A stretch of 18,824 nt of DNA from positions 1-18,824 of the forward strand of contig JAFONG010000098.1 in the NCBI GenBank assembly GCA_017418585.1, read 5' to 3'. Shown one piece after another: positions 6,877 to 14,096 of the stretch. A program made the translations under genes and the position numbers. Positions within the stretch are counted from its first letter, which is position 1. Every line of letters begins with the position of its first letter. The notes beneath the pieces were generated by a model. The model was given only the letters and a program-made list of their open reading frames with translations, had not been told where the DNA came from and made no database searches. Source of the stretch: Erysipelotrichaceae bacterium (GTDB taxonomy: Bacteria; Bacillota_I; Bacilli_A; Erysipelotrichales; Erysipelotrichaceae).

Positions 6877-6879
6877 TCA

Positions 6880-6907
6880 TTGTATCACTGCTGAAATGGT
6901 GTAAAAT
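6880..6907 (+). promoter_or_regulatory. Possible promoter before the acidic SPI(F/Y)G gene
   Basis: TTGTAT (6880-6885), a 16-base spacer and TAAAAT (6902-6907). Start would be near 6914, giving a leader of about 11 bases. The only Shine-Dalgarno-like bases (GAGGG, 6909-6913) would fall upstream of that start. Confidence 0.35.
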
Positions 6908-6924
6908 GAGGGAAAGAGATCGCT

Positions 6925-7461
6925 ATGAAAGAAGAAATAAAAAAGAAGTTTATCGACATTCTGTTTGAACCGGAAGACGACGAGGACGATGATCCTTCTT
7001 CGCTGGTAGAAGACAGGCCGAACAAGAAGAAAGAAGACAATACGATCAAAGCTGCCGATATCCTTTATCATAAGTCCGAAAAGTCGGCTTTTATCGATCT
7101 GGATGAACCGAAAACCACTAAACCGGAGTCCAGGACCGGTGAGCCTTATGAATTCTCTACCCAGATTTCACCGATTTTCGGTGTCCTGAAAGGGGGAGAG
7201 AAACCGCACGAAAGCAAGAAGGATATCGACGAATCGCAGATCAATAAACCCGAGGACTCTCATCTGGAGATCATTACTTCTCCGATTTACGGCTACGCTT
7301 CAAGAGAAAGCATATTGAAGGATGATAAGGATGAAGAAACGGAACCGGAACCATACGACGAGGAAGAACTGCACCGTCTTCTTTTGAATGAAGACGAGCG
7401 TTACAGCCGTTATGACGATGACATGGACCTCTTTGATGACGCTTTTGGAGAAGATGACTGA
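6925..7461 (+). CDS. Acidic, probably disordered protein with two SPI(F/Y)G motifs
   Basis: A 178-residue protein rich in Asp, Glu, Lys and Pro with no signal peptide or membrane helix. After a short basic-acidic amphipathic start (MKEEIKKKFIDILFEPEDDE), the chain looks unfolded. Two short hydrophobic islands stand out: STQISPIFGVLK (about residues 78-89) and IITSPIYGYA (116-125), which share the core SPI(F/Y)G. Such repeated islands in a disordered acidic chain suggest docking motifs for a partner protein. The TGA overlaps the murC start (TGATG), so translation is coupled to murC. In Bacillus the slot before murC belongs to the DNA translocase SftA, whose N-terminal part is a long linker; a link is only inference. 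Function unknown. Confidence 0.72.
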   Translation: MKEEIKKKFIDILFEPEDDEDDDPSSLVEDRPNKKKEDNTIKAADILYHKSEKSAFIDLDEPKTTKPESRTGEPYEFSTQISPIFGVLKGGEKPHESKKDIDESQINKPEDSHLEIITSPIYGYASRESILKDDKDEETEPEPYDEEELHRLLLNEDERYSRYDDDMDLFDDAFGEDD

Positions 7462-8756
7462 TGTATTATTTTATCGGAATTAAAGGCACGGGAATGGCCT
7501 CTTTGGCTGTTATGCTTCATGATCTGGGCTATGAAGTCTGCGGTTCTGATCTTGAGAAGCATTTTTTTACGGAAGATGAACTGGTAAAGAGAGGGATACA
7601 GATCCTTCCTTTTGATGAGAACAATATTAAGGAAGGGTACACGGTAATCATCGGCAACGCTTTTCTGGAGGATTTTCCGGAAGTGATTCGGGCCAGAAAG
7701 CTGTGCAAGTGCTACCGTTATCACGAGTTCCTTGGCGAACTGATGAAGAACTACAAGACCGTCAGTATCTGCGGTTCCCATGGCAAGACTACAACGACGA
7801 CTCTGGCAAAAACCGTCTTTTCGGCATTCCGGAAGACCGGTTATCTGATCGGTGATGGAGAAGGGTATCTGGCAAAGGATAGCGAATACCTCTGTGTCGA
7901 GTCGGATGAATTTAGAAGACATTTCCTTGCCTACTATCCTGAATATGCCGTTATCACCAATATCGAGATCGACCATGTCGATTACTTCAAGGATGAGATC
8001 GATTATTTCAATTCCTATCAGGAATTTGTGGGCCACGTTAAGGAGGCTGTGTTCTATTACGGCGATGATGAATGGTGCCGTAAGCTGAAATTCAACGTTC
8101 CTGCCTATTCTTTCGGTCTGACACCAGATAACGACTATTATCCCGAAAACATCGTCAGCGACAGCACCGGAACATCATTTGATCTGATGTATCATGGCGA
8201 GAAACTGCACCATTACGCCGTTCCTTTTGTCGGCGATCATCTGCTGATAGATCTGCTGGGTATTCTTTCACTGGGAAACTACATGCGTTTTGATCACGGT
8301 AAGATCGAAGAAACCCTGCAGTCTTTTGTAGGACCTAAGAGAAGATATGTCATAGAAGAGTACAAGGATACGGTTTTTGTTGACGACTATGCGCATCATC
8401 CGACGGAAGTCAAGGTTACCATTGAAGCTTCAAGAAAGAGATATCCGGACCGGAAAATCATCGCCATCTTCAAACCGCACCGGGCTTCAAGAGTAAAGTA
8501 TTTTGCGGAACAGTTCAAGGATGCCCTGACACTGGCCGATGAGATCTATCTTCTGGACTTTACTTCCATCGACGACAAGCAGGATGGAACGAATATCGAC
8601 ATCACGTATCTGGCGGACATGATCCCCGGAAGCCATGTCTTAAGTGAAGACGAAACCGGGGCAAGACAGCTGGCCGAATACAGGGGAGAATGCCTGGTGT
8701 TCATGTCCAGCAAAGATATCTACAATATTGCGGAAAAGGTTAAAGAATTACTTTAA
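7461..8756 (+). CDS. murC: UDP-N-acetylmuramate--L-alanine ligase
   Basis: Adds L-alanine to UDP-N-acetylmuramate with ATP, the first amino acid of the peptidoglycan stem, in the cytoplasm. At 431 residues it has the normal MurC length. The N-terminal Rossmann domain begins FIGIKGTGMASLA and contains VCGSDLE. The P-loop is GSHGKTTTTT (105-114), followed by ESDEFRRHF and ITNIEIDHVDYF of the central ATPase domain. The C-terminal domain carries VDDYAHHPTEVKVTIEA and FKPHRASR. The motif usually reading GxHNxxNxLA is GDHLLIDLLG here, so both asparagines are lost. The start at 7461 overlaps the previous stop by one base and has GGAG at 7447-7450. The gene order murC, ytxG-like, ytxH-like, ccpA, tyrS resembles Bacillus subtilis. 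Confidence 0.95.
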   Translation: MYYFIGIKGTGMASLAVMLHDLGYEVCGSDLEKHFFTEDELVKRGIQILPFDENNIKEGYTVIIGNAFLEDFPEVIRARKLCKCYRYHEFLGELMKNYKTVSICGSHGKTTTTTLAKTVFSAFRKTGYLIGDGEGYLAKDSEYLCVESDEFRRHFLAYYPEYAVITNIEIDHVDYFKDEIDYFNSYQEFVGHVKEAVFYYGDDEWCRKLKFNVPAYSFGLTPDNDYYPENIVSDSTGTSFDLMYHGEKLHHYAVPFVGDHLLIDLLGILSLGNYMRFDHGKIEETLQSFVGPKRRYVIEEYKDTVFVDDYAHHPTEVKVTIEASRKRYPDRKIIAIFKPHRASRVKYFAEQFKDALTLADEIYLLDFTSIDDKQDGTNIDITYLADMIPGSHVLSEDETGARQLAEYRGECLVFMSSKDIYNIAEKVKELL

Positions 8757-8765
8757 TCTTTTTTT
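8734..8765 (+). terminator. Intrinsic terminator overlapping the murC stop codon
   Basis: AAAAGGTTAAAG (8734-8745) pairs with CTTTAATCTTTT (8751-8762; one G-U pair) across the loop AATTA, and the T tract runs to 8765. The murC stop TAA (8754-8756) lies within the 3' arm. It separates the murC transcript from the ccpA operon promoter 20 bases downstream. Confidence 0.65.
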
Positions 8766-8784
8766 GTAAAGGCATACAATTCCA

Positions 8785-8813
8785 TTGAAAACATTTTCAT
8801 TTTAGATTAGAAT
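8785..8813 (+). promoter_or_regulatory. Sigma-A-type promoter of the ytxG-like/ytxH-like/ccpA operon
   Basis: TTGAAA (8785-8790), an exact 17-base spacer and TAGAAT (8808-8813). Predicted start is near 8820, with a short leader carrying AAGGA/GGTGAG before the ATG at 8837. It is the best full -35/-10 promoter in the window and is overlapped by a cre-like operator. Confidence 0.75.
8786..8799. promoter_or_regulatory. cre-like CcpA operator over the -35 region
   Basis: TGAAAACATTTTCA matches the cre consensus TGWNANCGNTNWCA at 9 of 10 defined positions; the sole mismatch is A for G in the central CG. Apart from that base it is a perfect palindrome. It covers the -35 element and the start of the spacer of the operon that encodes ccpA two genes downstream, so binding should block RNA polymerase. 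Autorepression of ccpA is the inference. Confidence 0.55.
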
Positions 8814-8836
8814 ACAAGAGTAAGGATGGTGAGATT

Positions 8837-9229
8837 ATGGACGCTTTTATACTGGCTTTAAGAGATTTATGCAAGGATCTGCTGCCGAGCCTTGGTGCAG
8901 CATGCCTTATCTGTCTGATCGTTCTGCTGATAAAACTGATCAGAGTCATGGATCGCGTAGATTCTACGCTTTTAAAAACGCACGGTACGATCGATCTGGT
9001 AGACAAGTCGATCGAAAAAGTACAGGCTCCTCTGGATACGGCTGTTAAGGTATCCGGCACAGTTGACAGGGCACATGACGCTACACTGGAAGCGGTGAAA
9101 GACGCAAAGGAATTCGTCGCGAAGAGTGCCGGAGAAGTAAAAGAGAGGATTTCTGAAATTATGAAGGAGTCTTCCAAAGAAACTGATGAACTGAAAGAAC
9201 CGAGCCCTGAAGATATCATAGGAGGATAA
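8837..9229 (+). CDS. YtxG-like (DUF948-type) membrane-anchored protein
   Basis: A 130-residue protein with one N-terminal membrane helix (about residues 16-37, LGAACLICLIVLLIKLI) and a cytoplasmic tail predicted as a long helix with regular heptad-like spacing (VDSTLLKTHGTIDLVDKSIEK onwards in parts), ending in an acidic, Pro-containing tail. This is the layout of DUF948 proteins such as YtxG of Bacillus, which sit directly after murC and before ccpA, as here. It is the first gene after the strong promoter and cre-like site. The stop codon overlaps the perfect Shine-Dalgarno of the next gene. Family placement rests on topology and position. The biochemical role is unknown; envelope or general-stress functions have been suggested for the Bacillus counterparts. 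Confidence 0.7.
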   Translation: MDAFILALRDLCKDLLPSLGAACLICLIVLLIKLIRVMDRVDSTLLKTHGTIDLVDKSIEKVQAPLDTAVKVSGTVDRAHDATLEAVKDAKEFVAKSAGEVKERISEIMKESSKETDELKEPSPEDIIGG

Positions 9230-9230
9230 G

Positions 9231-9722
9231 ATGAACAAGAACGTTGAGAATACTGTCAGAGCGGTTATCGATGATCTAAAACATAAAATCGAAGAGATCA
9301 GCGTTGCTGCCGACCAGTGCGATGTTTCAGTGAGACAGGAGGCTTTTCAAGTCAGAGACAAGGCTGTGAATGCCTTGAACGGCGTGATTACAAAAGTCGG
9401 AAAGTCGATTTCAAAGCAGAATGATCCGGAAGAAGTCTATAAGAGTCTGACCACGGTAATAGAAAAATCAAAAACGCTTTACAACAATGCCATCGGTAAA
9501 ATCGGAAAACTGAACAGTCAGAATAAAAAGAAGTCATTTACGGATGATATAGAATCCGGCATGGAGAGCATTTTCGACCATGCGGAAGGCTTTGATGCTT
9601 TTGCGGAAGCAACGGACAAGAAGAGTTCTTTCAACAAGACGGGATTTGCTCCCGATCCTATGGACAGTAAGGCAGTAGAAATACTAAAAAGCTGGCTGTC
9701 GCCGCGCGGAGAAAAGAAATGA
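9231..9722 (+). CDS. Helical YtxH-position protein, unknown function
   Basis: A 163-residue protein without signal peptide or membrane segment. Residues 1-105 are a nearly continuous predicted helix rich in Val, Lys and Glu; the rest is polar with a possible short amphipathic helix at the C-terminus (KAVEILKSWLSP). It takes the place of ytxH in the murC-ytxG-ytxH-ccpA order, but I see no clear YtxH membrane anchor at the N-terminus, so homology is uncertain. AGGAGG (9220-9225) five bases before the ATG is the strongest ribosome site in the operon. Its TGA overlaps the ccpA start (ATGA), indicating translational coupling to the regulator. Confidence 0.6.
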   Translation: MNKNVENTVRAVIDDLKHKIEEISVAADQCDVSVRQEAFQVRDKAVNALNGVITKVGKSISKQNDPEEVYKSLTTVIEKSKTLYNNAIGKIGKLNSQNKKKSFTDDIESGMESIFDHAEGFDAFAEATDKKSSFNKTGFAPDPMDSKAVEILKSWLSPRGEKK

Positions 9723-10711
9723 AAAAGGTAACGATCTATGAGGTGGCGAAAGAAGCGCATGTTTCGCTTGCTACCGTATCAAGAGTCATCAACGGATCCA
9801 ATGTCGTAAAAGAAGATACGAAAAAAAGAGTCGAAGAAGCCATTACGAAACTCGGATATCGTCCAAATGCGATCGCCCAGGGACTGGCTCTGTCAAGAAC
9901 GACTACAGTAGGACTGATCCTTCCTTCTACTTCCGTATCCTTTTTCAGCAGGGTTATTAACGGATTATGCGATGTCGCCAAGATCTATGAGTACAACGTC
10001 TTTCTTCATACCATCACGGAAGGCGTAACCGATATCAAAGAGATCATCGATGAAGTGATCAAGTCGCGTGTCGACGGCGTCATCATCTATGCGGATAGGG
10101 ATCTTGACGATTCCGTAAAACTCCTTGAAGAATACAGCATTCCGATGGTAGTGATCGGAAACAAGATCTCATCAGACAACATCTGTTCAGTCTATGTGGA
10201 TTATGAAAGAGCCGTCTTTGAACTGTGCGACAGCTACCTGGAGAAAGGCATAACCGATATTGCGATCCTGCAGGATTACCGCAATGATCTGGTATCATCT
10301 TTCATGCGTAAGGGTGCAGAAGACGCATTCAGGAAACACGATATGGAATACAAAGGTTTTGTCGAAGTGTCCAGGGACAATCGTTCCACCTACAAGTTCC
10401 TGAAATCCTATTTCAAGAACCACAAGCACCAGGTATTCGTCGCCAACAGAGACTCTCAGGCTCTGGCAGCTCTCAATGCCGCAACAGGACACGGAATCAG
10501 GATTCCGGAAGACATGGAACTTGTCTGCATGAATGAAAGCAAGTACACATCGTCCGTACGTCCGGAAATCAGTTCCTTTGTCGTACCTTCCTATGATCTT
10601 GGAGCCATCTCCATGCGGCTGATGACTAAGATGCTGAAAGACGAAAACGTTGAAGAAAAAGAAAAGTGTCTGGACATCCTGTATTCTCCAAAGGATACGA
10701 CCAGACAATAG
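9719..10711 (+). CDS. ccpA: Catabolite control protein A (LacI/GalR family)
   Basis: A 330-residue DNA-binding regulator that, with HPr phosphorylated on serine, binds cre sites to control carbon metabolism in Bacillota. The HTH reads TIYEVAKEAHVSLATVSRVIN (in parts), and the hinge helix RPNAIAQGLA ends the DNA-binding part at about residue 60. The periplasmic-binding-type core follows. Near the C-terminus, PSYDLGAISMRLMTKML closely matches the CcpA signature (YD(I/L)GAxxMRLxTK), including the arginine used to contact HPr-Ser-P. Length is close to B. subtilis CcpA (334). Position after ytxG/ytxH-like genes and before tyrS supports CcpA over other LacI members. It overlaps the previous gene by four bases. 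A cre-like site over the operon promoter suggests autoregulation. Confidence 0.88.
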   Translation: MKKVTIYEVAKEAHVSLATVSRVINGSNVVKEDTKKRVEEAITKLGYRPNAIAQGLALSRTTTVGLILPSTSVSFFSRVINGLCDVAKIYEYNVFLHTITEGVTDIKEIIDEVIKSRVDGVIIYADRDLDDSVKLLEEYSIPMVVIGNKISSDNICSVYVDYERAVFELCDSYLEKGITDIAILQDYRNDLVSSFMRKGAEDAFRKHDMEYKGFVEVSRDNRSTYKFLKSYFKNHKHQVFVANRDSQALAALNAATGHGIRIPEDMELVCMNESKYTSSVRPEISSFVVPSYDLGAISMRLMTKMLKDENVEEKEKCLDILYSPKDTTRQ

Positions 10712-10723
10712 AGGTAAGCATAT

Positions 10724-11947
10724 ATGGGTATTTATGAAGAACTGGTGTGGAGAGGTCTGATCAAAGATGAATCCTCACCTGAAATAAGAGATCTGCTGAA
10801 TAAAGGCGGACTGACTTTCTACATCGGAACCGATCCGACCGGAGATTCTCTCCATATCGGTCATTTTTCTTCGTTCCTCATCTCCAAGAGACTGAAGGAT
10901 GCCGGACATAATCCGATCCTTCTGGTAGGAGGCGGGACCGGCCTGATCGGCGATCCGAAACCGGATGCCGAAAGGCCGATGATCACGGTAGAAGAGGTCG
11001 AGCACAACTATGAATGTCTCAAGAAACAAGCATCCGATCTTTTCGGTTTTGAAGTTGTGAACAACTACGACTGGCTGAAGGACTTCAGCTATATCGACTG
11101 GCTCAGAGATGTCGGCAAGTTCTTTAATATCGGTTACATGCTGAACAAGGACATCGTCAGAAGAAGACTGGATGAGGGCATTACCTATACGGAATTCTCC
11201 TACATGACCATGCAGGCATACGACTTTCTGCATCTCTACCAGACCCGCAACGTAACGCTGCAGGTAGCCGGACAGGATCAGTGGGGGAACATTACCGCCG
11301 GCATTGAACTGATCAGGAAAAAACTGGGCAAGGAAGCCTACGGCTTTACGATGCCTTTGCTGACCAAGGCTGACGGACAGAAGTTCGGCAAGACCAACGG
11401 CAAGGCGATCTGGCTGGATATCAACAAGACATCGGCATACGAAATGTATCAGTTCTTTATCAACTCCGAAGACAGCAAAGTCATTGATTATCTGAAATTC
11501 CTGACATTCCTGTCAAAGGAAGAGATTGAGAGACTGGAAGTCTCCAACAATGAGCATCCGGAATTAAGAGAAGCTCATAAAGCTCTGGCAAGAGAAGTCA
11601 TCACTTTCCTGCACGGTTCTGAAGCATACGAATCGGCTGTCAGGATTGCCGAGACTTTCTTTAGAGGTAATCTGAAAGATCTGACTTACGAAGAACTGAA
11701 GCAGGGAACTGCCGATCTGGAAAAAGTACACATCGAAGACGGTTCACCTCTGATCAATACGCTGGTAAGCATCGGCGCCTGCCGTTCCAACAGAGAAGCA
11801 AGAGATCTGATCGGCGGATCTTCCATTTCCGTCAACGGAGAAAAGGTTACAGATCTCAACTTCGTTCTGAAAAAAGAAGATGCGTTCAATCAGGAACTGA
11901 CAATCATTAAAAAAGGCAAGAAATTCTATTATGCAGTTGAATTCTAA
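10724..11947 (+). CDS. tyrS: Tyrosyl-tRNA synthetase
   Basis: Charges tRNA-Tyr with tyrosine at the expense of ATP (class Ic synthetase, homodimer). At 407 residues the length is normal. The ATP site is HIGH (44-47) and the mobile-loop motif is KFGKT (220-224), the form usual in this family. YIGTDPTGDSLH and QVAGQDQWGNITAGIEL line the active site. The C-terminal S4 RNA-binding domain is complete (SIGACRSNREARDLI and ISVNGEKV). Start: GAGG at 10711-10714, 9 bases upstream. Only 12 bases separate it from ccpA, leaving no room for the T-box leader often found before tyrS in Bacillota, so expression should follow the ccpA operon. It overlaps the next lipoprotein gene by 17 bases. Confidence 0.96.
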   Translation: MGIYEELVWRGLIKDESSPEIRDLLNKGGLTFYIGTDPTGDSLHIGHFSSFLISKRLKDAGHNPILLVGGGTGLIGDPKPDAERPMITVEEVEHNYECLKKQASDLFGFEVVNNYDWLKDFSYIDWLRDVGKFFNIGYMLNKDIVRRRLDEGITYTEFSYMTMQAYDFLHLYQTRNVTLQVAGQDQWGNITAGIELIRKKLGKEAYGFTMPLLTKADGQKFGKTNGKAIWLDINKTSAYEMYQFFINSEDSKVIDYLKFLTFLSKEEIERLEVSNNEHPELREAHKALAREVITFLHGSEAYESAVRIAETFFRGNLKDLTYEELKQGTADLEKVHIEDGSPLINTLVSIGACRSNREARDLIGGSSISVNGEKVTDLNFVLKKEDAFNQELTIIKKGKKFYYAVEF

Positions 11948-12440
11948 GAAAATCATTACGGTCCTGTTGACGTTGATCCTGCTTTGTTCCTGCGGGCAAA
12001 TCGGCAGAAAAAAGGCGGATCCGAATGAACGCTACATTCTCATGGTCGAAACGCTTCAGGAACATGAACTGTTTGCGGAGGAATCCAGTTATTTCGACAT
12101 CGGTGCCGACATGGCAAAGATCGATGGGGGATACCGTTATTACATCACGATCGACAATCCCCGTCTGGCGATGTACGATGTCGAACTGCTGGCAATCGAA
12201 AAAGGCGTAAACTATTTCAGCAACATGGCTGCCAATGTCGGTATTTTTGAAGACACCAAATACAACATGATCCCGAACCAGTCCAATCCGGAAAAGGGAT
12301 ATGTCAAGGGTATCGTGGCTTCCGGCGTCAGCAGTTCTCCTGAAACGACCCTTTATATCTTTGTGCAGTTCAAGAACGCCGATCATACAACGGCCCATTC
12401 TGAATATATTAAACTTGATGTCAGCTACGAGGGAAGATAA
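11931..12440 (+). CDS. Predicted lipoprotein, unknown function
   Basis: A 169-residue predicted lipoprotein. The N-terminus MQLNSKKIITVLLTLILLCSC is a signal peptide with lipobox LCSC (lipidated Cys at residue 21), then GQIGRKKADP. The mature domain of about 145 residues contains GYRYYITIDNPRLAMYDVEL and PETTLYIFVQFKN, suggesting a small beta-rich domain; I recognise no family. The ATG lies 17 bases inside tyrS and has only a weak, distant purine tract, so coupling to tyrS translation is likely. A TTG at 11937 is an alternative start. It is followed without gap by the flippase gene (TAAATG), hinting at an envelope role. Confidence 0.72.
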   Translation: MQLNSKKIITVLLTLILLCSCGQIGRKKADPNERYILMVETLQEHELFAEESSYFDIGADMAKIDGGYRYYITIDNPRLAMYDVELLAIEKGVNYFSNMAANVGIFEDTKYNMIPNQSNPEKGYVKGIVASGVSSSPETTLYIFVQFKNADHTTAHSEYIKLDVSYEGR

Positions 12441-14096
12441 ATGAATAAAGAAAAAATGAAACAGTCACTGCTGATGGGAGCTTTAACAAGCTCTTTTGGC
12501 ATTTTTGTTTCAAAGCTTCTGGGACTTCTTTATTATTCTCCGCTGTCGCAGCTGGCAGGGGAAGCCAATATGGCTTTCTATTCCATCGTCTATACCTATT
12601 ACGATCTGCTGCTGCAGATCTCTCAGGCAGGCATACCTTTTGCGATCGCCTCCCTGGTAGCAAAATACAGTTCCAAGAACGACTACAAGACTGTGCTGAA
12701 AGTACGTAAAACCGGTACAGGCATCGTCGTCGGTCTATCTGTCGCAGTAGCTCTGGTACTGCTTCTGATAGCAGATCCGCTGTCCAGACAGTCTTTGGGT
12801 TTTTCTGCTCCGATCGAAGATATCCGCAGTCTCAGGATCATGTTTAACATCCTGGCGATTGCCGTGATCATTGTACCGCTGTTAAGTGCAGTCAGAGCCT
12901 ATGTACAGGGACTGAAACGTCTGGATCTTTATGCTTCATCCCAGGTACTGGAACAGTTCGTCAGAGTATTTTCTATCCTTCTGCTTGCGTACGTCTTCGT
13001 CAGACTGCTTTCCTTTAAGGCGATCTGGGCCATCTATGTAGCAATCGCGGCAGCTTCTCTTGGAGCGATTGCCGCCTATCTGTATACTGTATCCTTAAGC
13101 AAGAAGGATGTCTCGCAGGTACAGGAGCTGGCAAAACAGCAGGAAAGCGAAGCGGAGTGTTCGGAAAAAGACATCCTGAAAGAGATCCTGACACTGGGTA
13201 TCCCTTATGTCGTCATCTCATTTCTGGGAACAGCAGGACCTCTGGTCAATACGACATTCTTCCTGGATTACATGAGCAAGGTCAACGGACCGTCAATCTA
13301 CGAGAACGCCAAGCTGGCCTCCGGGATCCTTCAGGCCAATGTCGCAAAGATCGCCAACATACCTTCGGTACTTGCACTTGGTTTCGGTTCGGGCATGGTT
13401 CCGTATCTGGCAGAATCTCTGGAAAAACACGACGACCAAAAGATCACAAAACAGATCAACCAGATCCTGGATACCGTATCCTTTATTCTGATCCCGATGA
13501 TCGCCATTTTCGTTTTCTTTGCCAAAGACATCTACTACATCATGTACGGAAACTACAACCTGCAGCTGGGAAGCAGACTGTTTGCCGTCAGCTGCATTCA
13601 GATATTCCTGGGGACGATCGCTCCGATCTTTTCGTCTATCATGATGTCCCTGAAACTCAGAAAAGACGCGATCATTGCCTTGATCATCAGTTTTGTAATC
13701 AAGTTTGTTTCGTTCTTCCCGATGGTTAGACTGTTTGGCGCCTATGGGATGATCTATTCTTCCGGCCTGTATTATCTATCCCAGATCGTTCTGTATTTCT
13801 ATTCGTTACGGAAGAATTTCCATATCAACGTCAAAGAGGCGTCTCGCCGTTTCGTCTTTATTGTTCTGTCTTCGCTGCTTATGACTGTTCCTGCGCTGGC
13901 AATACACGGGATCATTCCGTTTGAATTCGTCAACGGAATCGCCGGCAGACTAAAAGACATCCTCATCATGGGAGGTCTGGGAATCGTGATGCTGGTAGTG
14001 TATTATTTCGCTTCTGTAGGTTTCGGTATCCCGCAGAAAATTTTCGACATGGAAGACATTTCAGTCCGTAAGCTGATCAGCAGACTGAGAAGATAG
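12441..14096 (+). CDS. Lipid-linked oligosaccharide flippase, MurJ/YtgP-SpoVB type
   Basis: A 551-residue integral membrane protein of the MOP superfamily with about 14 predicted helices. The start KQSLLMGALTSSFGIFVSKLLGLLY (in parts), the QISQAGIPFAIASLVAKY segment and RAYVQGLKRLDLYASSQVLEQFVRV (in parts) are typical of the polysaccharide-synthesis flippase branch that includes SpoVB, YabM and YtgP; YtgP is a MurJ-type lipid II flippase in B. subtilis. Co-operon position downstream of murC-linked genes fits lipid II flipping, but substrate cannot be read from the sequence. GAGGGAAG before the abutting ATG (12441) supports the start. Its 3' end overlaps the convergent ispH gene by 36 bases, with no terminator seen. 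Confidence 0.85.
   Translation: MNKEKMKQSLLMGALTSSFGIFVSKLLGLLYYSPLSQLAGEANMAFYSIVYTYYDLLLQISQAGIPFAIASLVAKYSSKNDYKTVLKVRKTGTGIVVGLSVAVALVLLLIADPLSRQSLGFSAPIEDIRSLRIMFNILAIAVIIVPLLSAVRAYVQGLKRLDLYASSQVLEQFVRVFSILLLAYVFVRLLSFKAIWAIYVAIAAASLGAIAAYLYTVSLSKKDVSQVQELAKQQESEAECSEKDILKEILTLGIPYVVISFLGTAGPLVNTTFFLDYMSKVNGPSIYENAKLASGILQANVAKIANIPSVLALGFGSGMVPYLAESLEKHDDQKITKQINQILDTVSFILIPMIAIFVFFAKDIYYIMYGNYNLQLGSRLFAVSCIQIFLGTIAPIFSSIMMSLKLRKDAIIALIISFVIKFVSFFPMVRLFGAYGMIYSSGLYYLSQIVLYFYSLRKNFHINVKEASRRFVFIVLSSLLMTVPALAIHGIIPFEFVNGIAGRLKDILIMGGLGIVMLVVYYFASVGFGIPQKIFDMEDISVRKLISRLRR

Noticed and set aside
7410..8036. 208-codon minus-strand open frame opposite murC
   Set aside because: It is a shadow of murC with no recognisable domain or start signal.
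10712..10723. T-box leader before tyrS
   Set aside because: Only 12 bases separate ccpA and tyrS, and they hold just the ribosome site.
12441..14096. Polysaccharide or capsule locus suggested by the flippase
   Set aside because: No glycosyltransferases or polymerases are nearby. The context is murC, ccpA and tyrS, which fits a housekeeping MurJ/YtgP-type protein better.
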